Source: Astragalus membranaceus
Taxonomy: Eukaryota > Streptophyta > Magnoliopsida > Fabales > Fabaceae
NCBI GenBank assembly: GCA_039519185.1
Contig: CM076848.1
Coordinates: 61,778,778-61,842,777, forward strand
Direction: 5' to 3'
DNA: 64,000 nt
Shown here: piece after piece, positions 46,438 to 56,267 of the stretch
Layout: the number at the start of each line of letters is the position of its first letter
Numbering within the stretch: position 1 is the first letter of the stretch
Notes under the pieces: model-generated
What the model was told of the DNA's origin: nothing
Seen by the model: only the letters and a program-made list of their open reading frames with translations
Databases searched by the model: none
Translations under genes and position numbers: made by a program

Positions 46438-46499
46438 AATTATTGGCTGCAACAACTGGCGAGGATGCTAGTGCGGCGCTTAGACACTTCGGTGAGTGA

Positions 46500-47228
46500 A
46501 ATTGAAGAGTGCTACTGGAAATCATTCCAGAATTATTGAAGAGTGCTACTGGCGAGGATGCTGTCTGAAAGAATTATTGTATGCTAGTGTGTCTGAAATT
46601 GAAGAGTGCTACTGGAAATCATTCCAGAATTATTGAAGCTACTGAAGTTCCAGTTTGTTCTTGGAGCTACATTGAAGAGTGCTACTGAATTTCCAGTTTG
46701 TTCTTGGAGCTACATTGAAGAGTGCTACTGAAATTTGTATTTTTTTTAAGCATGTGATGTGTGTTTGTGATGTTACTAGTATAATTGAAGCTACTGAAAT
46801 GTTAGTTTTTTAATTACTGAATTTCATTCAAATGCTCATGGAACTAACATTTCATATGTGTAATTTCAGATGCAAACCAACTACATGTTCTGATGTGTAA
46901 TTTGTATCTTTTATATTACTTCATTTGTTTAAGAAGAACTTAGTGTAGAATAAAATAAGCATAATTAAAAGCACGTGATGTGTGTTTGTGATGTGTGTTT
47001 AGACTTTTTAAATTATGATTCTTATTTCACAATTATGTTTTAAAAAGTTGGTGTTAGCACATGACCCGCGAGCCCAATCCGAACCAACCCATTCAATATC
47101 GGATTGGTTTGGTTCGGATTTTATAGTAAAAAACTCAAAATCCGAACCAACCCAAACCGATTAAATTTGATTGGTTCGGATAATGGATTTAGTCAAAATC
47201 CATCCAAACCAACCCGTGAACACCCCTA
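46500..47228 (+). repeat. hAT 3' region and terminal inverted repeat
   Basis: Non-coding tail with direct repeats of GAAGAGTGCTACTGGAAATC and TTCTTGGAGCTACATTGAAG (46500-46730), then subterminal GGTTCGGAT/ATCCGAACC pairs (47080-47190), ending GTGAACACCCCTA at 47228. Confidence 0.85.
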
Positions 47229-47513
47229 GGCGTGCAGCTCAAAACATTTTCCACTACAGCAGAAACAGGTAGCATCGCATGCTGTCCCTCCTTTTTTATT
47301 TTTGTTTTTAAAATTTTGTACCATTTTGCTTTTATTTTTGTCTATATGTGTAACAAGATTGACTTCTTTGGTTGTACCATTTTTTGTAAAAAAGCTGATT
47401 ATAATAAAAGCAATATTCAAAACTGATTTTTTTCATTATATTTTTTCTATAATAATAATGAATTAAACTAAATAACAATAATCATAGTAACTATAAATAA
47501 TTAGCACCAAGAT
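47229..47513 (-). repeat. Element D right LTR, second part
   Basis: Resumes homology to LTR 1 (from about 23155: AGCTCAAAA(C/T)ATTTTCCAC). It runs to the hAT-type MITE at 47514. A short third part follows at 47897-47917. Confidence 0.85.
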
Positions 47514-47888
47514 CAGTTGCGGACCTATGTGTTACTTAGGGGGTTCAGTTGAACCCCCTGAAAAAAAATAATTGTACTAGTACCCCCAAGTAAAAAAACT
47601 TTTGAACCCCCTAAAATTTTAAATTTGCACTAGAATCCTTAAATTTGCACCCAACTTTTAATAAATTTGTCTTATTAATCTTCGTAAGGGACTATTTATA
47701 AAAAAATTTCTAAAGTAATTTTACTAATGTCATATACTTTTGCGGACTACTTCTTATTTTCATATACTTTAGGATTTAAATAGGAATTAGCGTGTAAACT
47801 TAGAGACTAATTTGGCGGACTACAAACATTTTTTATAATGAATTTTTTTTTTGCACCCCCTGGGCCTAGGGTCCTGGGTCCGCCACTA
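47514..47888. mobile_element. hAT-type MITE in element D LTR
   Basis: 375 bp. Ends CAGTTGCGGACC and GGTCCGCCACTA are inverted repeats. The 8-bp duplication ACCAAGAT lies at 47506-47513 and 47889-47896, and the uninterrupted site is present in LTR 1 (about 23430), which proves the insertion. No coding capacity. Confidence 0.9.
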
Positions 47889-47896
47889 ACCAAGAT

Positions 47897-47917
47897 AAAC
47901 GTTCGTATACGACGAGA
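47897..47917 (-). repeat. Element D right LTR, last remnant
   Basis: AAACGTTCGTATACGACGAGA matches LTR 1 near 23440-23455. The remaining roughly 155 bp of the LTR and its outer end are lost, and LINE F sequence follows. Confidence 0.8.
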
Positions 47918-48069
47918 TGGATTCAGAGGTCATAGTCAAGCACCTAGTCACCATGATGGGAGTCTCTTGAGGAAGATCAAGTGTTTGTTGCTGCTGGATG
48001 ATTGGGAGGTTTGCATTAAGCATACTTATCGTGAAGCCAACAAAGCAACAGATACTTTAGCTTCTAATA
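47918..48069 (+). pseudogene. LINE F fragment, RNase H C-terminus
   Basis: Reads DSEVIVKHL then, after a frame change, WEVCIKHTYREANKATDTLASN, the end of the RVT_3 RNase H domain (usual form xxxREANxxADxLA). It joins directly to the truncated LTR of element D, so a deletion has taken part of both. Confidence 0.8.
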
Positions 48070-48076
48070 TCTATTT

Positions 48077-48710
48077 GGCTAAATAGCACTTTTAGTCCTT
48101 TATCTTTGCTCCAGATTTCACTTTGGTCCTTTATCTTTTTTTTGGTCCGTTTTGGTCCTTTATCTTTCATTTTCGTTTCACTTTGGTCCTTTATCTTTTT
48201 TTTGTCTGTTTTGGTCCTTTATGTTTCATTTTCGTTTCATTTTGGTCCCTCACGTTATTATTTAATTCAATTAATTTTGGTCCCTCTTCTTCACCCAAAC
48301 CCATTCTTCCTTTTCTCTTCCATTTTTCTTCTTTCCTTTCTCTGTTTCTCGCCTTTCCTTTCTTTCTTAATTCATTTACAGAATGGTGGGTGGTGGTGGG
48401 AGGTGGTGGTGGTTGACGGTGGTGGGTGGTGGTGGTGGATGGTGGGGGGGGTTTATGTTTTATTTATTTAATTGTTTTAATTTAATTAATTGTTTTAATT
48501 GTTTTAATGTTTTAATTGAATTAAATAATAACGTGAGGGACCAAAATGAAACGAAAATGAAAGATAAAGGACCAAAACGGACCCAAAAAAAGATAAAGGA
48601 CCAAAGTGAAACAAAAATGAAAGATAAAGGACCAAAACGGGCCAAAAAAAAGATAAAGGACCAAAGTGAAATCTGGAGCAAAGATAAAGGACCAAAAGTG
48701 CTATTTAGCC
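48077..48710. mobile_element. Mutator-type MITE with long inverted repeats
   Basis: 634 bp. Both ends begin GGCTAAATAGCACTTTT, and the inverted repeats extend about 200 bp (48077-48285 with 48500-48710), built from repeated TTTGGTCCTTTATCTTT units. The 9-bp duplication TATCTATTT lies at 48068-48076 and 48711-48719. The centre holds a GGT-rich run. Minus- and plus-strand frames across it mirror each other and are not genes. Confidence 0.9.
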
Positions 48711-48719
48711 TATCTATTT

Positions 48720-49167
48720 ATACAAACAAATCACACTTAAATTACCCAAACAAACCTCTATACTTACTTGACAATTCATCTAACTAAAGGCAAAATTGTA
48801 ATTTACTATCCCACTTTTTTCAAATTTCTTCTCACTCCCACTTTTATCACTTTTTACTTTTTCTCTTACACACTTTCCCATCATCTCTCTCCTTTTTCAT
48901 ATCATTCTTTATTCCCTTCTTCACTCTCTCTCTTCTAATAATCTAATATCTAACTTAATCTAATATAAAAAATCTAATCTAATCGAATATATCTATTCTA
49001 ATCTAATCTGATATATATTTATACTAATAAACTACACTTAAAATTCCATCTTTAGTCTCTCGCTTTATTTGACAGCTAGATAGCTTAATTTAAAGAGAAA
49101 TGATACAATGGTAATTAGACTAAAATTAAATCTTTTTCTCACATAAACCTTCTATTTAAAAAACAAG
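48720..49167 (+). other. Helitron candidate, left body (no gene)
   Basis: AT-rich, with pyrimidine-rich CTTTTTCTCTTACAC stretches and TCTAATCTAATAT repeats. No frame or known motif. Distantly inverted relative to about 54340-54610. Confidence 0.6.
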
Positions 49168-51722
49168 TGTAACATCCCTAAATTTTAAAGACTCGTACTA
49201 GGAGACCTAAGACCGAATAATTATTTGTGGGAATAATTGGTCGCGTCTCGGGGATTTATATGTCGAGGAATTCGTCAAGAAATCCTATTCTCCATTAAAG
49301 GGTGGTCTATTCATACTTTAAATGAGGAACTGGGGCTGAAGGGCAAATCTGTCTTTTCACACCCCTAGTTATTAAAATATAATTATGAAGATTATAATTA
49401 ATTATGAACCGAAAGAAGTGAGGAATTTCGAATCGGAACCGGATTAATCGAGAAAGTTTTGTACCGAAGAGAATTTTCAGCACCTAAATTATCATTTTAT
49501 GGGCCAAGGGCAAAACGGTCTTTTCACCATCATTTAAAGCCCCAGCCCATATTCACCCAACTGAACTCACCCTCTCACTTGAACATTTCTCCAGCTGAAA
49601 GAAAAGAAAGGAAAAACAGAAGAGAGAGAGAGAGAGAGGAGAGTGGGGCGAAGGGAGGAGGAAGAAGAAGGGAGGAGAGCTTCTCAACTTGCCATTGCAT
49701 GTAAGTGTTCTCATCACCTCTCTACTCCATTTTCAATTTCCTTTCCAATGAGCACAACTTCAGAAGTTGATTCTCCCTCTATCTCTCAACCTTAAATTCG
49801 AAACTTGAAGCTCCAAGTGGTGAAAATGGTGGAGTTGTATGTTGATGGGTTGCATGTTATGTTGTAGATGTTGAAGGTGAAGTACTAGCCTTGCATTTCG
49901 AATTTGGAAGGATTTCAGCCATCCTAGTTTCTGTTTCAGTTGCTCTAGTGGTGGGGATTGCCGTTTTGGAAATCGGTTCGAGTTCTAGCGGGGATCGTTC
50001 GTGTATTTTCGATTCGGTGATTTCGCTTTTCGGCCCAACTCTCGAACTTCGGCGTAACGGTGAGTTCTACTCACGGATAGGGATATTTTATGTGTCTTGA
50101 AAATATATCGGTTTTGAGTCATAAGGCATTTATCAGTTTTCGAAAGATTTTGGAACCGAAAACCGTTTTTGAGAAATATCGCGTTTTTACGGTTTTTATG
50201 GAATTGTTGAACAATTTACGAAATTGTGATGAAATCGTTGAAATGAAATGATTTGTATACTATCTGGAATATTTGGGATTTTCTGAGTTTTAGGAGTGAT
50301 CGATATTAGAAATCGAATCGGGCGAAAACGAAAAGCGGAATTGAGAAATAGGTGAATTTTTGGAAACAAACACAGGTCGCACAGACCGTGCGCTCCTGGG
50401 CACGGACCGCGTGCCTGCTACGGTTTGGCTTAATTGGAAAAATAACGGGACGCCCGGACCGTGCGCCCCTTTCGGTTTGGATTGTGTGATTCTGGTAAAT
50501 CACGCACAGGTCGTGCGCCCCTGGGCACGGACCGTGCTTGAGCTTCTGTCTCCGATTCCCGATTTCTCATTTCGAAGCTCCGTTTGATCCCGAACCTTTT
50601 CTAATCTCTTTCTCAATCATTTAAAAAGGAATTGCCTTACTGAAAACCTTATTTTGAACTTATTCAACTCATGATTTTGAAAAAAGAGTTTCAAGAGCAT
50701 ATTTGATTAAAAAAAACGAAACCCTAGTATACGTGTGGGTACACCGTCTGATGGACTGCCTGAATATATATGTTTATATATGTCAATTGAATATGATTAT
50801 AATACCGGAGGTCTAATTTATGAATTCCTCAAAACGGGTTATAGATCGATATGGATATTGTTTATCCAATTATTATGTGATTGATCCTTTGGTGATCGAA
50901 AAGATATAAATTATCTAATGATGCTTATGTGATTGATCCTTTGGTGATCAAAATCAAAAAGAAGATATAAACTATCTAACTCTCGAGAACTTGATGCGTA
51001 TTGTCATACGTATTGCGTTGGATGACGATCCGACAAGCAGCATACTAGGAAGGGAAGTCATGAGCCCTCACCCTAGGCCCTGTATGTGTTTTGGCGTGGT
51101 CAACTCACGGGTTACCGGGATTAGCACTGGATTGCAGTCGGTTTATGCTAAGTGGAACACACGATTACCGGGATTAGCACTGGATTGCAGTCGGTACGTG
51201 TTAAATAAATTCACGAAGTGCGTGACATTTCGATTGATAAATAAGACATTGCTATGTCAGCTTTTGATAGCGGTTTAATAAATTGAACCGAGTGTCAGTG
51301 AGGGGGCACGGTAGGACTCACTGAGATAATGTTATCTCACCCTATCCATGTTTGTTGTTTTTCAGAGAAGCATGGAAAAAGGAAGACTATTGTGCACGAG
51401 TAGTTGACATACTCTTGGAGGTGCTGAAGACTTAGTCATATTTATCCTTTGTTCTTTGTTGTTCTTTTTGGTTGTATAACTTGTATTGGTTATGAGTTTT
51501 ACGAACCGCTTTATGTTCTGTTTGGTTTTGGACTTGGATATTGTATTCCGTTCGGTATGGAACCGATGTACTTCTATTCTATGAAGTAATGCTATTTCCG
51601 ACTATGTGTTTATTTCGGAAAAAGTTTGTATGTCCAATACTTAAACAGGAACCGTGTCCTCTGAATTTCCGCATCTGTGCATCTTCGGTTTCTCTACACG
51701 TTAGAAATACCGGGGTGTTACA
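49168..51722 (+). mobile_element. Solo LTR of a Tekay-like gypsy element (first)
   Basis: 2555 bp, TGTAACATCCCTAAATTTT to CGGGGTGTTACA, with the 5-bp duplication ACAAG at 49163-49167 and 51723-51727. The termini resemble element C LTRs in the minus orientation. It includes a GA-rich tract (49605-49680), repeated GCACGGACCGTG-type palindromes (50375-50545) and a 54-bp tandem duplication (TTACCGGGATTAGCACTGG, about 51112 and 51166). No internal region, so a solo LTR. No gene. Confidence 0.9.
50375..50545. repeat. GCACGGACCGTGC palindrome cluster in first solo LTR
   Basis: At least five variants of CACGGACCGTGCG or CAGGTCGTGCGCCC in 170 bp. They are partly palindromic and unlike the AT-rich surroundings. 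A comparable cluster is in the second solo LTR. Confidence 0.75.
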
Positions 51723-51727
51723 ACAAG

Positions 51728-52175
51728 AAGGTTTAATGACTATTTAAACTACTGATTAATATTTAAAACAAATATTTCTTATTTGATAATCTACTATCTA
51801 TCTTTTACTATCTACTATAATCTACTAATCAACAAAAATAATCAATTGAAACTATGAGATAACTGCACTGATATATAAAAAAAACATGGGATAACTGCAC
51901 TGATATATAAAAAAATACGGGATAACTTCAATGGTATATATAAAAACACAGGATAAATGCACTTATATATAAAAAAAACACTACACTAATATATAAAAAA
52001 ATACGAGATAAATGCATAGATTGTTTTTAAATGATACTTTTACATTTTTAGATTTTAATATTTATTTATTCTTTATTTGAGACTCCTTTTTATCTAAGTT
52101 CAATCATAAATTTTGTCTAAGTTCAATCATAAAAAGAACACCACAGCACCCATGCGTATACACCGTATCTACTAG
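51728..52175 (+). other. Helitron candidate, right body (no gene)
   Basis: Repeated GATAACTGCACTGATATATAA units (51865-51990) and GTTCAATCATAAA duplicates (52098-52135), ending in the CTAG terminus. Confidence 0.6.
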
Positions 52176-52280
52176 TTTACTAATGATTTGATGGGAGTTT
52201 CTAGTCCTAGAGCTATCCTAGTGTACTTTCTTGGGCTTCGGCCCTCGATCCAATAAAAATATATTTTACTTATCAAACAA
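52176..52280 (+). pseudogene. LINE F probable 3' end
   Basis: One frame reads DLMGVSSPRAILVYFLGLRPSI, then AATAAAAATATATTTTACTTATC, split here as AATAAAAATA and TATTTTACTTATC, typical of plant L1 3' ends. A poly(A)-like AAAC follows, which is weak. Linking this piece to LINE F depends on the Helitron interpretation. Confidence 0.5.
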
Positions 52281-52619
52281 TACCTTTACTCATAATTTTG
52301 ATTGTTACTATATATTTTACCTACCACCATTTACTTTTACCTACTTACGTATTTGAAGAAATACTCTGTCACTCAAAACTTATGTTAGCATAGGTCCTTT
52401 TTTAGAGTAGTAAATAGAGAGGAGACTAGTGACTAAAACCAATAAAGTCTCATAAATAACCTAAATTGACCGAAGAATTACTATCCTTATTTACTTCTCT
52501 GCAAACTAATACTATACCCGTCCATCCGCACTAACCGATCGCGTTACGTGATACGATTACCTCAAATAGAAACGTTAATTTGAAATCTCATTAATCTAAA
52601 ATCAATTGTAAAATATAGA
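52281..52619. other. Unassigned AT-rich sequence
   Basis: No open frame, repeat or motif that I can name. It separates the LINE 3' end from the tandem repeat region. Confidence 0.5.
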
Positions 52620-54620
52620 GGATGACTTGCATACAGACATGTGCTATCGTGTTCTTTTTATGGATAAATTTAGACAGTATTTAAATAATCTGAACATTAC
52701 CCCGTGAAAATAAAGAAAAATTTAAAGTAGATAAAAAAAGAGTTTCAAATAAAAAATTGATAAATATTAAAACTAAAAATGTAAAAGTATCATTTAAAAA
52801 CAATATGTGCATTTATCCCGTGTGTTTTTATATATCAGTGCAGTGTTTTTTTATATATCAGTGTTGTTATCCCATGTTTTTTATATATCAGTCCAACTAT
52901 CCCGTGTTTTTATATATTTATCATTGCAGTTATCCCTGTATTTTTTTATATATCAGTGCAGTTGTCCAGTGTTTTTTTATGTTTCAGTGCAGTTATCTCA
53001 TAGTTTCAATTGATTATTTGAGTTGATTAGTAGATTATTGTAGATAGTAAAAGATAGATAGTAGATTATCAATAACAAATATTTATCACGTGTTTTTTTT
53101 ATATATGAGTAACAATTATTTGTCCTTTTTTAGATATTAGTGACAAATATTTGTCGCGTGTGTTTTAAATATTAATCAGTTTAAATAGTCATTAAGCCTT
53201 CTTGTTTTTTTAGATAGTAGTTTTCAAAAATTATATTATCAATGGCAAATAGTAATCCCGTGTTTTTTTTATATGCCACTGCAGTTATCCCCGTGTTTTT
53301 AATATATCAGTGCAGTTATCTGGTAGTTTCAATTGATTATTTTAGTTGATAGTAGATTATAGTAGATAGTAAATTTGTTAGATAGTAGATTATCAATAAA
53401 AAATAATTGTTTTAAATATTCATTAGTAATTTAAATATTCATCAAGTCAACTTATTTTTTAGATAGTAGGTTTGTAGTAGTAGTAGTAGGCTTCAAAAAT
53501 TTTAATTATCAATCACAAATATTAATCTCGTGTTTTTTATATATCAGTGCAGTTATCTCGTAGTTTCAATTGATTATTTTAGTTGATTAGTAGATTATAG
53601 TAGATAGTAAAAGAGAGATAGTAGATTATCAATAAGAAATATTTATTTTAAATATTAATCAGTAGTTTAAATAATCAGTAAATATTATTGTTTTTTAGAT
53701 AGTAGGTTTATAGTAGTCTTCAAAAAAATTAATTATCAATGACAAATATTAATCCTGTGTTTTTTTTATATATTGGTGTAGTTATCCCGTGTGTTTTTAA
53801 ATATCATTGCAGTTATCTCATAGTTTCAATTGATTATTTGAGTTGATTTGTAGATTATAGTAAATTATTGCAGTTATCCCGTGTTTTTTTAGATAGTAGG
53901 TTTATAGTAGTTTGCCAAAATTATAATTATCAATGGTAAATATTAATTATAAATTGTCAAAAAAAATTATAAATATCAATGGTAAATATTAGTCCAGAGT
54001 GTTTTTAATTATAATTGTCAAAAAATATTATAAATATCAATGGTAAATATTAATCCCGTGTTTTTTCATATATCACTGCAGTTATCCAGTGTTTTTTTAT
54101 TTATCAGTGCTATTATCTCGTAGTTTCAATTGATTATTTTAGTTGATTAGTAGATTATAATAGATAATAAAAGTTAGATATTAGATTATCAATAAGAAAT
54201 ATTTGTTTTAAATATTAATTACTAATTTAAATAGTCGTTAAGTCTTCTTGTTTTTTATATAGTAGGTTTATAGTAGTAGTCTTCAAAATTTTTAATTAAA
54301 GTAGTGTTTGTATAAATTTAGAAATTTAGTTAAAAGAATTAAAGTGAAGTGATAATAGAAAGATAATAATTATTTATGGGAAATGTAAAGTAAAAAAGAA
54401 ATTAAAAAAGTAAGAAAGTGAGTGTAAAAGAAAAATGAAAAGGAGGAAAGAGAGTGTAAAAAGAAAGAAAAAAAGAAGAAAGAGAGTGTAAGAGAAAAGT
54501 GAAAAGGAAGAAAGAGAGTATAAGTATAAAGAGAAAAAAAAAGAAATAGAGTGTAATTACATTTTTACCTTCAAAAATTTGAAGTGTCTTTTACATAAAG
54601 TGGGAGTATTGTTAAAATAA
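52620..54620 (-). repeat. AT-rich tandem repeat region, inverted relative of the Helitron candidate
   Basis: The phrase CAGTGCAGTTATC followed by TCATAGTTTCAATTGATTAT recurs at about 52985, 53310, 53555, 53810 and 54105, giving imperfect units of 245-330 bp. Shorter TTTTTATATATCAGTGCAG units fill 52820-52985. The same sequences occur in inverted orientation at 51780-51990, so this is a second, amplified copy in the opposite direction. Two small frames (52757-53026) are repeat translations. The right part (54400-54560) is a GAAAGAGAGTGTAA-type purine tract. Confidence 0.7.
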
Positions 54621-55415
54621 TATGCGTTCTTGTCGTAGATGAGATACATAAACCACATACAACTAGATCCAGTCATCCAGCAAAACAAGGTAGTAAAAAA
54701 AATACACGACTTTAATAAATTAAGACAAGCAATTCAAAAAATTAAGAATTAATTGATGGGAATGATGTTTATGGGTCCATCGCATGACGACGACACTTAT
54801 TCTAAGATTTAATTGGTTTTGTCAAAAAAAAAAGATTTAATTGGTATTATAACTTGTTTTGAAAAAAATTGCATCCATCATCAACCAATTAAAAATTACG
54901 GTACGAGTAACTTTTAAGGTATTTGAAATAAAGTCAAATATTTTTTTGTGATATGTCATTTCAGACCGACGTTGTAAAATATTTATTACACCAATAATAT
55001 ATTTAAATTAAATCTCATACTCTGTATTCGGTGCTTGGCTTGACAATAATTCAATAGTAGTATTATATTTTTCCTTTTTTGACAAATTCCTCTTTTATAT
55101 TAGAATTAACCAAATAAGCAATCTACCCGGTTATTGAGACTAGTAGACCAATAAGTATGGCCGCAAATATGTAAAATGATTTTAAATCCAAACTAAAAAA
55201 GTATTTTTAAGTTAGGAAGTAAAGATGTTGAACAAATGCAATGCATCATGAGTAAGTGTACATTGCATTCCAGACAATATAGTTAAGTGCATTATATTAT
55301 TAGTGATAGTGTGTTGTCAGTAATATGCTAGCAAGAATCCCAAAAGGCAGGAATATCAATATTTATTAAAAAGATTGACTTTGGGTTATTATCTACAAAC
55401 AGCAAATTTATTTAT
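54621..55415. other. Unassigned AT-rich sequence
   Basis: Nothing recognisable on either strand: no long frame, no terminal repeat, no tRNA-like box. A TTTAATTGGT-type duplication is at about 54808 and 54836. Confidence 0.5.
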
Positions 55416-56267
55416 TGTCACATCCCTATTTTCGGTTAATTCTGTTTTATGAAATTAACTAGCAAATTATTATTCAATCAAATAATTTTCGAGTCATAGG
55501 CATACTAGAATTATGAAAACGATAATTAGATTGCTAAGTCACAAGAATAATATGAGTTATTGCTTGATTGGGTAGTTAGAAATTGGCTTAAGTGTGAATT
55601 AGTGAGCCGAGGGCATTTTCGTCATTTCCTACCTCATTAATACCTTCAGCTCACTAGACAAAACAGCAGCCACACACTCTCATGCTGAGTTTGAAAAACT
55701 TCAGAAAATAGAGAGGAGAGGAAGAAGAAGGGGAGGGAACTTCCTCCATTCTTTATGCATGTTCTCCTTCTTCACCATTAGAATCAGCCTATCACCCTCT
55801 ACCTAGTGACACCAGAATCATCATCTACTTCTCCACCAATCTCATTTTACCATTTTCAAACTTGCAAGCTCAAAGTCACCAAAAATGGAAGCTCCAAGCC
55901 TTGCATGTTGAGTTTGGAGCAACCTTGATGTATTTTGTGAACCACATTCGCATTTGAAGAGTTTAGAAGTGTTAGGAGTGGATGGATTTCGAATTAGGAG
56001 CTGTTGGGGGTCGTGATTGGAACATCGTTGGAGCGTAGGTGAACATTCGGGGATAGTTCGATTGGTTACATTGTCGCTTGCATTTCGTGGAGTCTCGATT
56101 GTTCGTGATTTTCATCACGATTGGTGAGTTCTATACTCGCTTAGGGATTTTGTTTTCTAAATACTGGTTGCATGTTCTGTTTCTATGTTCAGTTCGTGCG
56201 TTTTCGAGTCAAAACCGCTTTTATGAAAATTATGTGTTGAACGATGAATTATATGGTTGGATGATTA

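Larger units (their letters stand above)
43898..46499 (+). pseudogene. hAT copy 2 transposase gene (BED finger, hAT dimerisation domain), broken
   Basis: Ac/RICESLEEPER-like transposase. A BED zinc finger lies at about residues 48-110 (WKHFIREKDNAICKYCKKTY ... SNMLKHSKKC), the RNase H-like catalytic region from about 44760 (FTTDTWTS, MRCAAHILNLIVHDGM, LDCQTKWNSTYLM) and the dimerisation domain near 46030-46270. It is interrupted by a 316-bp Mutator MITE (44435-44750) that breaks the frame; without the MITE and one duplication the frame is continuous. A one-base frameshift lies near 45778. A 115-bp intron (GT at 46323, AG at 46436-46437) joins in frame to a last exon encoding ELLAATTGEDASAALRHFGE. 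The protein would cut and paste hAT DNA; this copy cannot. Confidence 0.87.
31525..47228. mobile_element. 15.7 kb composite bounded by inverted hAT 3' ends
   Basis: Both outer ends are the same hAT terminus: TAGGGGTGTTCACGGG at 31525 and its complement ending at 47228. Left arm 31525-33588 and right arm 45164-47228 form a roughly 2.06 kb inverted repeat that is nearly identical by eye. Between the arms are chromovirus C and the 5' part of one hAT copy. Flanking 8-mers (GTGACCAA and GGCGTGCA) do not match, and about 467 bp of LTR 2 that LTR 1 keeps (about 22690-23155) is missing at the site. That argues against simple hAT insertion and for rearrangement. Confidence 0.8.
20870..47917 (-). mobile_element. 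Element D: large non-autonomous Ogre-like LTR element, minus orientation
   Basis: LTR 1 is at 20870-23607 (2738 bp) and LTR 2 starts at 29779, running to 47917 with large insertions in it. The internal region, 23608-29778 (6.2 kb), has no gag or pol. In the minus orientation a purine tract (AAATAAAGAGGGGCAGC, complement of 23608-23624) precedes the 3' LTR, and a PBS-like TGGCGACTTCACTAGAG (complement of about 29760-29776) follows the 5' LTR after two bases, so it is a replication-competent template without genes (a LARD-type element). Ogre elements are reported to use an Arg tRNA primer; I have not confirmed this PBS. The outer end of LTR 2 is deleted at 47917. Confidence 0.85.
48070..52175 (+). 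mobile_element. Helitron candidate, non-autonomous, with two nested insertions
   Basis: 5' TC (TCTATTTATACAAAC, interrupted by a MITE after 7 bases) and 3' CTAG (52172-52175), inserted between A and T of LINE F, as Helitrons do. A 5-bp stem ATGCG/CGTAT (with one G-T pair) sits 8 bp before CTAG, weaker than usual. Without its insertions it is about 900 bp and AT-rich, with repeated phrases GATAACTGCACTGATATAT. No Rep/helicase is present. Support is the ends, the A/T target and the interrupted LINE; it lacks a strong hairpin. Confidence 0.55.
1..52280 (+). mobile_element. Host LINE (LINE F), L1-type, exploded by nested insertions
   Basis: One decayed plant L1-type LINE appears to underlie the first 52 kb. 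Its translated pieces follow the normal L1 order on the + strand: reverse transcriptase (1-582), post-RT linker (14929-15230, 16324-16413), zinc-binding zf-RVT neighbourhood (19327-20280), RNase H C-terminus (47918-48069) and a probable 3' terminus (52176-52280). Most junctions coincide with ends of other elements that have their own target duplications, so the pieces can be joined logically. Its own DNA is only about 2.2 kb. The 5' end lies before the window. The 47918 and 52176 pieces are assigned by order and domain type, so their link to the same copy is inferred. Confidence 0.75.

Noticed and set aside
47838..48086. 82-aa frame spanning MITE end, LTR remnant and LINE end as one gene
   Set aside because: It crosses three element boundaries; only its last third has LINE RNase H similarity.
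48383..48787. 134-aa plus-strand frame across the Mutator MITE
   Set aside because: Mirror of the inverted repeat and a GGT run; runs out of the element with no motif.
52757..53026. Tyr/Phe/Cys-rich frames in the AT tandem repeat
   Set aside because: Direct translation of TTTTTATATATCAGTG units; no independent support.
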